The position numbers and the translations under genes were made by a program. Of a stretch of 64,000 nt of DNA, positions 36,279-44,885 are shown piece after piece; the first letter of the stretch is position 1; every line of letters begins with the position of its first letter. The notes beneath the pieces were generated by a model. It had not been told where the DNA came from, made no database searches, and was given only the letters and a program-made list of their open reading frames with translations. The stretch is taken from NCBI GenBank assembly GCA_017466065.1, contig JAFTUV010000031.1:1-64000 (forward strand), written 5' to 3'. Source of the DNA: Bacteroidaceae bacterium. Lineage in GTDB: Bacteria > Bacteroidota > Bacteroidia > Bacteroidales > Bacteroidaceae.

Positions 36279-37631
36279 ATGGAAAAGACAATATTCCCTC
36301 TGAACAATCTGATGAGCGAGATTGCCACGAGGGAGAATGTAGAGGAAGCCTTTGACTACGTTGTCAGCCACCTCGAATGCAAGGAGCAGCGAGAGAAATA
36401 CTACCCTCAACGAGAGAAGATGTGTAGCAAGCTGCTGAAAGACTTGGCAGACGGAACATTCCGTATTACCGAGTTCAATGAAATGGAGGTCAAGGATGGT
36501 CCGAAAATAAGACGAGTGCAAGCCCCACGAGTGTATGGACGTGTCGGTTGCCACGCCATTATGGTGATTGTTGAGAAATACACTTACCCTACGCTCATCA
36601 AGAACACGGCGGCGAGTATTCCCGGACGTGGTATGCATTGGCTACATCACATTGTAGAGACCGATGTAAAGAGTGTGCCGGAACTGACGGTACACTACTA
36701 TCAGTGCGACATACACCATTACTATGACAGCATCGAGCAATGGAGAATGAAAGCATTGATAAGGGAATACATCAGCGACCCTGTATTGCTTCCAATGCTT
36801 GACAACTTTATTGAATTGCTCCCCGAGGGCATTTCAAAGGGACTACGTTCCTCCCAATGTTTCGCCAACCTGTTCCTATCGAGGTTAGACCACCTTATGA
36901 CATCGGAGGTTGCATCATACGAGTTGGAGCAGAAAGACGGCTCTTTTGAGGTGCGCTACCTGTATTACCGCTATTGCGATGACATTGTGATGTTGGCAAG
37001 CAGTAAAAAGGAGTTGTGGCGGTTGAGGAACATTCTTGTTGCCCACGTTGAGGCTATCGGGCTGAAAGTAAAACCCAACGAGGCAGTAAGACCGCTTGAA
37101 GAATGCGGACTTGATTACCTCGGCTATGTGGACTATCGCACCCATTCGCTGATACGAAAGCGAACGAAACAGAAAGCAGCCCGACACTTGGCCAAGGTGA
37201 AATCGAGAAAGCACAGGCAATCCATTGTCGGCTCATTCAAGGGAATGGCGTGCCACGCAGATTGCAAACATTTGTATTATAAACTAACAGGAAAGAAAAT
37301 GAAAAAGTTTGGAGAATTGGGTGTAACCTACACCCCGAAAGACGGAAAGAAAAGATTTCCGGGTAACACTGTAAGACTTGCAGCCATTCAGAACATACCC
37401 ATTGAGGTACACGACTATCAGACGGATATGAAAACACCTCACGGAGAGGGTCGTTATCTCGTTTCGTTCAAAGACAAACAGACCGAGCAATGGGGCAAAT
37501 TCTTTACCGCCTCGGAGGAAATGAAGAATATCCTTGACCAGATAAGCGACATTGAGGACGGTTTCCCATTTGAGACCAAAATCACGAGTGAGCGATTTGA
37601 CGGCAACAAGGTAAAGTACAGTTTCACATAA
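36279..37631 (+). CDS. DGR reverse transcriptase
   Basis: 450 residues. Motif A is seen as YQCDIHHYYDSI with D144; motif 4 reads GLRSSQ (188-193), the GxxxSQ form diagnostic of DGR enzymes instead of the QGxxxSP of group II introns; the catalytic YxDD box is YCDD (232-235) within YYRYCDDIVMLASS. A basic thumb-like region follows (TKQKAARHLAKVKSRKHRQ). It copies the template RNA into adenine-mutagenised cDNA that replaces the variable regions. Somewhat longer than minimal DGR enzymes; the last about 130 residues have no motif I recognise. No Avd-like four-helix accessory gene is seen next to it. Confidence 0.95.
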   Translation: MEKTIFPLNNLMSEIATRENVEEAFDYVVSHLECKEQREKYYPQREKMCSKLLKDLADGTFRITEFNEMEVKDGPKIRRVQAPRVYGRVGCHAIMVIVEKYTYPTLIKNTAASIPGRGMHWLHHIVETDVKSVPELTVHYYQCDIHHYYDSIEQWRMKALIREYISDPVLLPMLDNFIELLPEGISKGLRSSQCFANLFLSRLDHLMTSEVASYELEQKDGSFEVRYLYYRYCDDIVMLASSKKELWRLRNILVAHVEAIGLKVKPNEAVRPLEECGLDYLGYVDYRTHSLIRKRTKQKAARHLAKVKSRKHRQSIVGSFKGMACHADCKHLYYKLTGKKMKKFGELGVTYTPKDGKKRFPGNTVRLAAIQNIPIEVHDYQTDMKTPHGEGRYLVSFKDKQTEQWGKFFTASEEMKNILDQISDIEDGFPFETKITSERFDGNKVKYSFT

Positions 37632-37669
37632 GCGTAACAAGATAAACAACTGAAAAAAGGCGGAGCAAG

Positions 37670-37677
37670 TATTTTTG
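37670..37677 (+). promoter_or_regulatory. Possible promoter box before 37701
   Basis: TATTTTTG fits the TAnnTTTG box and lies 24 bases before the ATG at 37701, in the gap after the reverse transcriptase. The upstream TTTG element is not convincing, so confidence is low. Confidence 0.35.
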
Positions 37678-37700
37678 TAGAAACTAATTAGTGCATCGCA

Positions 37701-38177
37701 ATGGAAAAAAGATACGGAGCCACCGAGAGGCACGACCGCCTAATGAAAATCGGTCGCAACAAATGGGAACTGATATACGGTTACGGTACTGACGGTGTAT
37801 CGGGTTGGACTTATAGGGAGCGTTTCACACGTAAGCCTACGATGGAGGAGATAAAGGAGATTATCATCGCCCAAATCAACCGCAACGTAGAGGAAAAGAT
37901 ATTGTGCGGTTTGGTGTGGAAAGATATGCCTATATGGTTGTCCACAGAAAACCAATTCAACTACAAGGCTGCATACGACTGTGCGAGAGATACAGCCGGA
38001 CAGTCATTGCCTGTGAAGTTCAAGTTCGGCACAGACGAAGAGCCTGTATATTACACGTTCACCACCTTTGAGGAGTTGCAGGAGTTCTATATGACCTCGT
38101 TGCAGTTTGTTCAGCAGGTGCTTGATGAGGGTTGGGCAGAAAAGGACGGTCTTGATTTGAGTGTATTCACTTTATAA
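37701..38177 (+). CDS. Conserved phage protein, possibly tail-fibre associated (158 aa)
   Basis: Starts MEKRYGATERHDRLMKIGRN and ends with a helical, aromatic C-terminus (TFEELQEFYMTSLQFVQQVL). The arrangement WLSTENQFNYKAAYDCARD followed by VKFKFGTDEEPVYYTF resembles small proteins found beside tail-fibre genes in Bacteroides phages, as I recall them (DUF4376-like). A chaperone or structural role is a guess. It is not an Avd protein: it is not an all-helical bundle. Confidence 0.55.
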   Translation: MEKRYGATERHDRLMKIGRNKWELIYGYGTDGVSGWTYRERFTRKPTMEEIKEIIIAQINRNVEEKILCGLVWKDMPIWLSTENQFNYKAAYDCARDTAGQSLPVKFKFGTDEEPVYYTFTTFEELQEFYMTSLQFVQQVLDEGWAEKDGLDLSVFTL

Positions 38178-38187
38178 CACCAACAAT

Positions 38188-38430
38188 ATGAAGAAACTTA
38201 TCGAATGGATTAAGCAAAGCAACAGGTGGAAACACCTTGCAGGCGGCTACCTTATAGGACTTTGTGCCGACACGAACTATTGCGCCGCCTATGCCTCTGT
38301 GATTGCAGGTGCTTGTCTTGAATACAAGGACAAGGCGACAGGCGGCAAATTGGATTGGATTGACTTCGGGCTGACCGTAGGCGGTGCAGTTCTTGGGCGT
38401 GTAACTCGACTAATCATTGGCGTGCTATGA
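38188..38430 (+). CDS. Small membrane protein, candidate holin (80 aa)
   Basis: A GTG 27 bases upstream also opens the frame, but the ATG at 38188 is preferred because the previous gene stops at 38177. MKKLIEWIKQSNRWKHLAGG is followed by two Gly/Ala-rich hydrophobic segments (LIGLCADTNYCAAYASVIAG and LTVGGAVLGRVTRLIIG). It is the first gene of a four-gene lysis cassette, so a pore-forming holin or holin partner is likely. The stop overlaps the next start (ATGA). Confidence 0.55.
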   Translation: MKKLIEWIKQSNRWKHLAGGYLIGLCADTNYCAAYASVIAGACLEYKDKATGGKLDWIDFGLTVGGAVLGRVTRLIIGVL

Positions 38431-39029
38431 ATGAGGTACAGGGTGTAACGGAGATTGCGGAGGGTATCAGCAACTTCGGGATTATGATTGTGATTTGCGC
38501 AGCTTTCATTGTCCTTTCGCTGTTGATGTGGGTAGCCATTTTCAAATGGTTCAAGAGCATCATTGACAACACGATGAAGAACAATGCCAAAGTGATGAAC
38601 GAGTTGCTGAAAAAGACTGACGCACAGAATGAGTTACTGAATGACATTGCGGACGGTATGCGACCTGCCACGCTGTTGCAGATTAAGAACATATCGAACA
38701 CGTGTTTTGACTTGGCTGTGGAGCGTGTGTGCCGCATCATCAAAAAGGTGCGTGAGGAAAACAACATCATTAACAAGGAAGCAACCAAAGCGAAGATACG
38801 GACATTGCTCTGCAACTTGCACGAGGACAGGAACAGCCGCTTTGACAACCACCGATACAGAGGCAAGACCTTGACACAGTACACTGCCCCCGAATGGATT
38901 GATTGGGTTGCAGAGGTTGTAGAGAGTGAGGTGTATGCGGAAACACAGAACAATGCAAGAGCCTTTACCAACGTGGAGGCTGTCTATTCAAAGATACGAC
39001 TTGATTTCTATCACCGATTAACCGAATAG
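38427..39029 (+). CDS. Single-span membrane protein, candidate holin or antiholin (200 aa)
   Basis: One strong N-terminal membrane helix (GIMIVICAAFIVLSLLMWVA), then a coiled-coil-like region (NNAKVMNELLKKTDAQNELL) and a charged soluble C-terminus containing LHEDRNSRFDNHRYRG. It is translationally coupled to the gene before it and ends 3 bases before the amidase start, placing it in the lysis cassette. Holins with one membrane span and long soluble tails exist, but the role is inferred from context only. Confidence 0.5.
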   Translation: MNEVQGVTEIAEGISNFGIMIVICAAFIVLSLLMWVAIFKWFKSIIDNTMKNNAKVMNELLKKTDAQNELLNDIADGMRPATLLQIKNISNTCFDLAVERVCRIIKKVREENNIINKEATKAKIRTLLCNLHEDRNSRFDNHRYRGKTLTQYTAPEWIDWVAEVVESEVYAETQNNARAFTNVEAVYSKIRLDFYHRLTE

Positions 39030-39032
39030 GAT

Positions 39033-39632
39033 ATGAAGATACTTATTGACAACGGACACGGCAAGAATACACCAGGCAAGAGAAGCCCGGACGGAAAGTT
39101 TAGGGAGTACCTCTATGCACGTGAGATTGCCGAAGCCATTGAGGGCGAATTGAAGTTCTTGGGTTTAGATGCAGAGCGTATCGTAACCGAGACGGAAGAT
39201 ATTTCCCTTGAAGAGCGTGCAAGGCGTGTGAACGAGATTTGCGGACGTTTGGGCGCAGAGAACGTTGTGCTTGTTTCCATTCACTGCAACGCATCGAAAA
39301 ACAGCGAATGGGGCAAGGCTCGTGGTTGGAGTGCCTACACAAGCAAAGGCAAGACCAAGAGCGATGAACTTGCCACTATGCTGTACGTGGAAGCCGCAAA
39401 GAATTTTGCCGGGCAGACACTACGCAAAGAGTTTTCGGACGGCGACCCCGATTGGGAAGAGGGTTTCTATGTGCTGCGCAAGACGAAGTGCCCTGCTGTG
39501 CTGACTGAAAATTTCTTTATGGACAATGAGCAAGACCTTGCCTACCTAACATCGGAGGAGGGGCGTGAGGCTATCATCAGAACGCACGTTGCCGCATTGA
39601 CAAATTGGGACTATAAGTATGGAAAAGGTTAA
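39033..39632 (+). CDS. N-acetylmuramoyl-L-alanine amidase (endolysin)
   Basis: 199 residues of the Amidase_3 zinc family, which cuts the bond between muramic acid and the peptide stem. Expected metal and catalytic residues are present: H9 in DNGHG, E25 in FREYLYAREIA, H84 in VSIHCNA and E159 in LTENFFMDN. There is no signal peptide, so it needs the upstream membrane proteins for release, as in a holin-endolysin system. The C-terminus overlaps the next gene by 14 bases. Confidence 0.9.
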   Translation: MKILIDNGHGKNTPGKRSPDGKFREYLYAREIAEAIEGELKFLGLDAERIVTETEDISLEERARRVNEICGRLGAENVVLVSIHCNASKNSEWGKARGWSAYTSKGKTKSDELATMLYVEAAKNFAGQTLRKEFSDGDPDWEEGFYVLRKTKCPAVLTENFFMDNEQDLAYLTSEEGREAIIRTHVAALTNWDYKYGKG

Positions 39633-40224
39633 GAACATAGCACTGTTGCTGTTCTTGGCGGTGTTTGTCGCTTCGCTATGCCTCAATGTGCATCATTGCA
39701 CGATGAGAGAGCAAGAGCCATACAGAGACACCATAAGGACTACATTTGTGGACACTATTCCATATTACAAGCCTGTTCCGAAAGAGGAAAAGCCATTGGG
39801 GAACATTACTGCGAAATTGCCTGTAAGCGTTCCCAAATTGCCCGAAAACGTGCAAAAATTTCCCGAAAGCGGCAAAAACTTGCAGGATAGTGTACAGAAT
39901 TTCGGTAAAAGCGTTCCCGATGACCATTTCGAGGATATGGGCGAAAAGGTTACTCCCGATAGTGCCGATGTAGTTGTTCCCATAACGCAGACCGTATATG
40001 AGGACAGCACCTATACGGCGTACGTCAGCGGTTACCGTGCGAGCCTCGACAGCTTGATATTCCGAATGCCACGAGAGGTAACTACCATAACGAACACCCA
40101 TTACCAAAAGCCGAAGCGGTGGAGCATCGGCATACAGGTGGGATATGGAATGACATTGAAAGGCACACCGCAGTTTGCCCCATACGTGGGTATAGGTGTG
40201 TCGTATAACCTATTTAGTTTTTGA
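39619..40224 (+). CDS. Spanin-like protein: N-terminal membrane anchor, C-terminal beta-strand end (201 aa)
   Basis: An N-terminal membrane helix (NIALLLFLAVFVASLCLNV), then a periplasmic stretch with short Lys-Leu-Pro/Phe-Pro repeats (KLPVSVPKLPENVQKFPES), and a beta-rich C-terminus (WSIGIQVGYGMTLKG, FAPYVGIGVSYNLFSF). The last strand alternates hydrophobic residues and ends in Phe, like the beta-signal of outer-membrane proteins. Position after the endolysin, with 14 bases of overlap, is where spanins lie. It resembles DUF6808-type proteins in my memory. The outer-membrane contact is inference. Confidence 0.55.
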   Translation: MEKVKNIALLLFLAVFVASLCLNVHHCTMREQEPYRDTIRTTFVDTIPYYKPVPKEEKPLGNITAKLPVSVPKLPENVQKFPESGKNLQDSVQNFGKSVPDDHFEDMGEKVTPDSADVVVPITQTVYEDSTYTAYVSGYRASLDSLIFRMPREVTTITNTHYQKPKRWSIGIQVGYGMTLKGTPQFAPYVGIGVSYNLFSF

Positions 40225-40226
40225 GT

Positions 40227-40673
40227 ATGGAGATAACATTGAAAGTGAACAAAGAGACTGTGTATGATGAAGTGGCGAAGACCACCGAATACACAGGTGC
40301 AAAGATGGACGATGAACACGCATACGAAGTAATATCGACCACCGATGAGGACAAAGCGATGCTTGAACGCTTTTGGAACGAGTGTAAGAATATGATTTGC
40401 AATTCGCTGAAAAAGGTGCTTGTTTCGGAGGTGGAGGCAGAGGGCGAGTATTCATTGACATTGGGACTATCCACCGCCTTTGATGAGAGCCTAACAGAGA
40501 GTATGCAGCGTAGTCTGTTTTCGTTCTTTGTGATGAACATTACCGCCAAATGGTACACCTTTGCCAACAAGAGCGAGGCGACCGGGTATGCTACGGAGGC
40601 TGCAACATACATTGAGGACATAATGCGTAAGGCATTCTTCAAGAAGAAGCCGACACGCCCGACATACGACTAA
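40227..40673 (+). CDS. Structural-type paralog 1 of 3 (148 aa)
   Basis: Start placed at the ATG 2 bases after the previous stop; an upstream TTG is less likely. First of three consecutive genes with the same layout: an N-terminal beta strand of alternating residues (MEITLKVNKETVYDEVAKTT), a helical region (DKAMLERFWNECKNMICNS), a strand with the pattern LxLGLSTAFD, a helix ending ITAKWYTFANKSEA, and a basic C-terminus ending RPTYD. Such proteins commonly belong to the neck or tail of phages lacking a tail tube; function not known here. Confidence 0.6.
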   Translation: MEITLKVNKETVYDEVAKTTEYTGAKMDDEHAYEVISTTDEDKAMLERFWNECKNMICNSLKKVLVSEVEAEGEYSLTLGLSTAFDESLTESMQRSLFSFFVMNITAKWYTFANKSEATGYATEAATYIEDIMRKAFFKKKPTRPTYD

Positions 40674-40701
40674 TTTATTTACTCACTTAATTTTTATAGA
40701 T

Positions 40702-41214
40702 ATGGCAGAGAACAAAAAGACAATCACAGTTACCCAAAGGGTTAAGGAACTTATCTTTGACATTCAGAACAAAGCATACTTGACCGGACAGGCACGTGAG
40801 GCTGAGGGTAAAAAGAGTTATGAGGCTGCATCTAATATGCAGGCGAGCGATGATGTGGAGAACTCCTATCAGATACGCCGTTCGTTGGCAAATGCTTTCT
40901 CGGCACTGAAAAGCCTGCTCGGAGAGTATCTGTCAGAGGATAAGACTACAAGCGACAATCTCATCAACACGGAGATTGACAATGACGGCACGCTGACTAT
41001 GGCGTTCGACTTGCCAAGCAACTACAACAACGCATCGGCAGACAGTCTTGGCAACGGCATTCACGCCTACTTGGTAGATATGGCTCTGGGCGATTGGTTT
41101 GCTATCACCAACAAAGAGGATGCAGACACCTACATTTCGCACTCGGCTGTGAGTTTGGAGAATGTGAAGCGTGCATTGTATAAACGCAGTCGCCCCGAAC
41201 GCCCGACATACTAA
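40702..41214 (+). CDS. Structural-type paralog 2 of 3 (170 aa)
   Basis: Same order of elements as the genes on either side: ITVTQRVKELIFDIQNKAYL, DVENSYQIRRSLANAFSALK, LTMAFDLPSNYNNASADSLG, DMALGDWFAITNKEDADTYI, and a basic end RSRPERPTY. The stop codon and the next start share the A at 41214 (TAATG). The matching ITNKEDAD/ITAKW...ANKSEA and RPTY tails indicate duplication followed by divergence. Confidence 0.6.
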   Translation: MAENKKTITVTQRVKELIFDIQNKAYLTGQAREAEGKKSYEAASNMQASDDVENSYQIRRSLANAFSALKSLLGEYLSEDKTTSDNLINTEIDNDGTLTMAFDLPSNYNNASADSLGNGIHAYLVDMALGDWFAITNKEDADTYISHSAVSLENVKRALYKRSRPERPTY

Positions 41215-41744
41215 TGTATCCTTGTTGTAACAGTCAGCAGCAGACAAAGCCTGTAACGCTGACATTCAAACGCTCGGAACTGTTATATGATGCAGCGAAC
41301 TACTCGTTTGTTGAGGGCGACATAATGAAAGCAGACGATGAACACGCACGGCATCAGGTGTTCGACATAGCGGAGAAAGGCAACATAGACCGTGTTACAA
41401 GGGTGCTTAACCTTGCTCACGCTGAATGTGTGGAAATGCTGTTCCCCTACACCAAAGAGGAGATAGCAGACGGACAGGAGGCACTAAACGATGTATTGAC
41501 AGCTCCCGAGGAATACCACATCGTACTGAACTTGCCCGTAGGCTTTTCGCTCACTACCGTAAGATTGCTGCAAAATCTGATACACGAATACCTTGTTTGC
41601 AGGGTGCTTGCCGATTGGATGAGCATTACCAATCCAAACAGTGAAGCCAATTGGGAGAGGAAATTCGAGAGCCTGCGAAGCAAGATAAGAACATCGCTTG
41701 TGTCGAGAACAGGCAAGGTAAGGCGCAAATGTAAGCCGTTTTAA
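41214..41744 (+). CDS. Structural-type paralog 3 of 3 (176 aa)
   Basis: Start overlaps the previous stop by one base. Contains the same core (VTLTFKRSELLYDAANYSFV, YHIVLNLPVGFSLTTVRLLQ, LADWMSITNPNSEANWERKF) but the tail is RRKCKPF instead of RPTY, and the N-terminus carries two adjacent Cys residues. The most divergent member of the trio. Last gene of the rightward late block, ending at a bidirectional terminator. Confidence 0.6.
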   Translation: MYPCCNSQQQTKPVTLTFKRSELLYDAANYSFVEGDIMKADDEHARHQVFDIAEKGNIDRVTRVLNLAHAECVEMLFPYTKEEIADGQEALNDVLTAPEEYHIVLNLPVGFSLTTVRLLQNLIHEYLVCRVLADWMSITNPNSEANWERKFESLRSKIRTSLVSRTGKVRRKCKPF

Positions 41745-41750
41745 GAAACA

Positions 41751-41781
41751 AGAGCCGAGGTGCATCACGCATCCCGGCTCT
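41751..41781. terminator. Bidirectional terminator between late and early blocks
   Basis: AGAGCCG (41751-41757) pairs with CGGCTCT (41775-41781); inside, GGTGC pairs with GCATC including a wobble. It lies between converging genes (stops at 41744 and 41821). Confidence 0.8.
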
Positions 41782-41820
41782 CTTCATTATTAACCTTAAA
41801 TCTAACTATGAGAAACAAAA

Positions 41821-44520
41821 TCATCGTACTTGGTTTGTCATACGTGGCTCATATACTACTGTGCAACCGTATATGCTTTCGCCCCTATCGAACTTGCATA
41901 CAAGGGCAAGACGGAACGCCTTGTACGGTGTACCTCTGAAACCTCGCATAATCTTATCTACGCTGCTCCATACGGTATGCCAATGTATGAGGTCGTTGGA
42001 GCCATACAGCACCTGCTGAACGTGTGTAGAACGGAACATACCACGCTGAATAATGGTGTTGATTGTCTTGAACATATTGGGGTCGTCAATCTTGAACGGT
42101 CGTGTGATGATGAGTGCTGTGATGTTCTCTGCCACAGGCTTTGAGAAATCCACGAGTTTTGCACCGTCAGCCATTGCAAGGGCTTCGGGATAGGAATTGA
42201 CGTTATCCACTATGTCGGAACGCATCATACCCCACGTTTGAGACTTCAATGAATAGACGTAGGCATATCGGACCGCAGGGTTATAAACGATGAGGTGCTG
42301 ATTGGTGTAGTCGTACACCATTCGGCAGCCTTGCAGAAACTCATTGAACGGCAGCAGGGTTATATCGGCAAGGGTTACCTGTTCGCTTTCATCGGCTTTC
42401 CCATTGAAGATGTTGATTAGTTTGTCGCACTTCGGCAGGTCTGCAATGCTGAACAGTTCCTCCGTGTTGAGGCGGTCGGATATACATTGTACGGTTGAGC
42501 CGCTGATGTGCATAATGCCCCTGTCGGTGGCAAACAGCACGGCACTATCTATCTGTGTGATGCTATCGGGATTGATAACGACATCACGTGTGATAGGTTG
42601 CTTTGCGGAGTACGTTCCTGTGGCTGATACCTCCAACGCCCACACTCCCTCCGAGGTGAACGCATAGAGTGGGAACTGTCCGAACTGACCCTCGGACAAT
42701 GCTTTTGCGGCAGCACAAATGCCGAGAATGTTTCCTGTTCCTACGGTGTTGATGCCGAGTACCGGGAAATAGAACGGGTTGTTTACCTCGGAGGTGTAGA
42801 TTTTGTTGGTAACTTCAATCGTTCTTTCTGCATCACTCGACACCGATGGGATATTCGTTGCTTCTGTGCTGACATCTTCCCAACCACCGAAATAGAACGC
42901 ACCATTCAAGAAATCGTGTTTCTCCAATGGTATTTCGTAGTAATCACTGAAATAGTTGTTACGTTCAATGATAGCCTTATACGCATTGGCATTCGGGTAA
43001 TAGAAGAACAGCAACGGCATATTATATCCAAATGAGCCGTATTCACCTCTGACGACAATATCTTTACCATCTTGCTTGATGAACACGTAAACTCTTACAT
43101 AGACTTGTATATCCATCATAGTAGGTGTGGCATCAGACCAATTTGCCACATATCCATCGCTATGGTTAAATAGCGAATACGCATTGTGTCCTCCGAACAG
43201 CACCTTTTTCAAATTTGCCACGTTCAGACGGCTGTTGTATGGGAATGAATACTGCGGTATGATTTTATCGTGGCTGTCGTAGTCGTCAGTCATTACCTCA
43301 CGAGTAACGAGCGACTGCAAATAGTCCTCCTCAACCGTAATCAATTTGCGCTCCATTGAGAGCTGTTCAATCTTAATACTTTCAAGGAAGTAGAACTGCG
43401 AACAGTTCTTGATGTCGCTTTTCACATCATCGACACTACGGCGAGGGAGCATCAAACGCCCCGATGGATATGTAAAGGTGCTTGGGTTGTATGTAAAGGC
43501 ATACAACTTGCTGAACTTGTTGAACTGATAACGCAATGGATATGTCGTTGTGCTTGCTGCTTGATTAGTATGTTTGCATACACAGTAACAATCGCTATTA
43601 TCCACGTTCTTAAACCCTGTACACTCGCCGTTTTGGTCGTAGGTGTATATTGGTTTGGATATGAATATATCAACCGAGCGTACAATGTCTTTCCAATTCT
43701 GAATGTTTGTCAAAGAATACTGATTGACTGCGGCGAAATCGACCTTATGCAACATTCCTACAACTTGCAACTTTGCATTTGTGTACGAGCCTTTACCTGT
43801 GATATGAGTCCAAAAAACCTGCGGAGCAAGGTCGGAGGAAGCAATCATCAAAATAGGGGCGGAATGCTTGGTCAATGAGCCGTCGTACAGGCGATAGGCG
43901 TAACGCAATAGGAATGGATAGATGAACTTCCCCTTATTGGTGGAGTTGTCCGCAATGAATTTGTTTACCTTGGCCAACACTTGGCTTGTAACCTTTGTTT
44001 TGTTTGCATCGGTAAACTCATTCCATATACTGCCCTCGCTAATACTATCAAAAGAAATCTCGAACTCATCAGTTCGCACCATTTCGCCCTGCAAGCCGAA
44101 AGACAAGGGACACTCTGGTATCTCTGTACCCAAATACAAATATCCCTCGGAAGTTCCTTTCCATAGGAAATAGTGCATACCGTCAGAAGCAAGAACGATA
44201 AGTGTATTGCCCACTGCCGTTACTTGATAGATAGTCGTTGTAAACGTGCGTAGCGATGCAGGTGTGTTTGTCTCCTCTCCGTCCCACCATTGTAGTGAGC
44301 CGTTTGTTTTGAGAATGATGTAATGCCTAAAATTGGCTGTTTCGTGTATATACTTGACAGCAGCTCCGCTTTCGAGTTGCAGAACTAATGACGGCGGCAG
44401 CACAGGTTTCATTGTGCCGTCCTCCTGTATCAACCCCATTGTGGTAGCCAAGTCGCCATCGGCACATTCATAGTCCGAGGGATTGGCTGAATATCCGTTG
44501 TATTTAATCTCCTTAATCAT
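41821..44520 (-). CDS. P22 gp10-like tail/plug protein (899 aa)
   Basis: A beta-rich protein with many short repeated blade-like stretches (TAVGNTLIVLASDGMHYFLW, QIDSAVLFATDRGIMHISGS, MVYDYTNQHLIVYNPAVRYA), suggesting a beta-propeller. The start (MIKEIKYNGYSANPSDYECA, then GLIQEDGTMKPVLPP) and the line about switching reference values resemble packaged-DNA stabilisation proteins of P22 type, which close the portal and join the tail. It is the only obvious structural gene on the leftward early strand, at that operon's far end. Translationally coupled to the gene before it (4-base overlap). Confidence 0.65.
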   Translation of the reverse strand: MIKEIKYNGYSANPSDYECADGDLATTMGLIQEDGTMKPVLPPSLVLQLESGAAVKYIHETANFRHYIILKTNGSLQWWDGEETNTPASLRTFTTTIYQVTAVGNTLIVLASDGMHYFLWKGTSEGYLYLGTEIPECPLSFGLQGEMVRTDEFEISFDSISEGSIWNEFTDANKTKVTSQVLAKVNKFIADNSTNKGKFIYPFLLRYAYRLYDGSLTKHSAPILMIASSDLAPQVFWTHITGKGSYTNAKLQVVGMLHKVDFAAVNQYSLTNIQNWKDIVRSVDIFISKPIYTYDQNGECTGFKNVDNSDCYCVCKHTNQAASTTTYPLRYQFNKFSKLYAFTYNPSTFTYPSGRLMLPRRSVDDVKSDIKNCSQFYFLESIKIEQLSMERKLITVEEDYLQSLVTREVMTDDYDSHDKIIPQYSFPYNSRLNVANLKKVLFGGHNAYSLFNHSDGYVANWSDATPTMMDIQVYVRVYVFIKQDGKDIVVRGEYGSFGYNMPLLFFYYPNANAYKAIIERNNYFSDYYEIPLEKHDFLNGAFYFGGWEDVSTEATNIPSVSSDAERTIEVTNKIYTSEVNNPFYFPVLGINTVGTGNILGICAAAKALSEGQFGQFPLYAFTSEGVWALEVSATGTYSAKQPITRDVVINPDSITQIDSAVLFATDRGIMHISGSTVQCISDRLNTEELFSIADLPKCDKLINIFNGKADESEQVTLADITLLPFNEFLQGCRMVYDYTNQHLIVYNPAVRYAYVYSLKSQTWGMMRSDIVDNVNSYPEALAMADGAKLVDFSKPVAENITALIITRPFKIDDPNMFKTINTIIQRGMFRSTHVQQVLYGSNDLIHWHTVWSSVDKIMRGFRGTPYKAFRLALVCKFDRGESIYGCTVVYEPRMTNQVR

Positions 44521-44885
44521 AATATATACTTAATGATGATTGGTAATGCTGTTCCGTAGTGCTGTAACTCGACAGGAGTGCCGCAGCACAAACGCACCTT
44601 GTCGCCACCTCCGCACCTTGACATAATGTAACGGCAAAGAGTGATTGATGAGGCTACACAATGGTGTCCGTTCTTGTTGGAGCGGAACACCATACCCTCG
44701 TGCTTGCCGACAACAGGCGCACGATGCTTGACGTACAAATAGGTTTCACCTGTTCCCTCCATTATATCAACAACATCGCCGTGTGCCAAGCCAAGCGACT
44801 TTGACACACGAGCGGATATGTTGATACGTCCCCCACGATGAAAGGTAATATCAGCCTTGCGTGTATTTCCTAATATGCTTTGCAT
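44517..44885 (-). CDS. Small protein with AbrB-like swapped-hairpin motif (122 aa)
   Basis: The ORF opens further upstream, but the ATG at 44885 (MQSILGNTRKADITFHRGGR) is preferred because the upstream part runs inside the preceding gene. Residues about 10-45 (ITFHRGGRINISARVSKSLG, then LAHGDVVDI) match the SpoVT/AbrB pattern: a strand, GR-I-I, a helix, LGL-GD. The rest is beta-rich with several Cys. AbrB-type modules bind DNA or form toxin-antitoxin partners; the place next to a tail gene could equally mean a structural use of the same fold. Confidence 0.5.
   Translation of the reverse strand: MQSILGNTRKADITFHRGGRINISARVSKSLGLAHGDVVDIMEGTGETYLYVKHRAPVVGKHEGMVFRSNKNGHHCVASSITLCRYIMSRCGGGDKVRLCCGTPVELQHYGTALPIIIKYIL

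Noticed and set aside
37701..38177. Avd accessory protein of the DGR
   Set aside because: It has beta segments and a layout of tail-fibre-associated proteins, not a small four-helix bundle.
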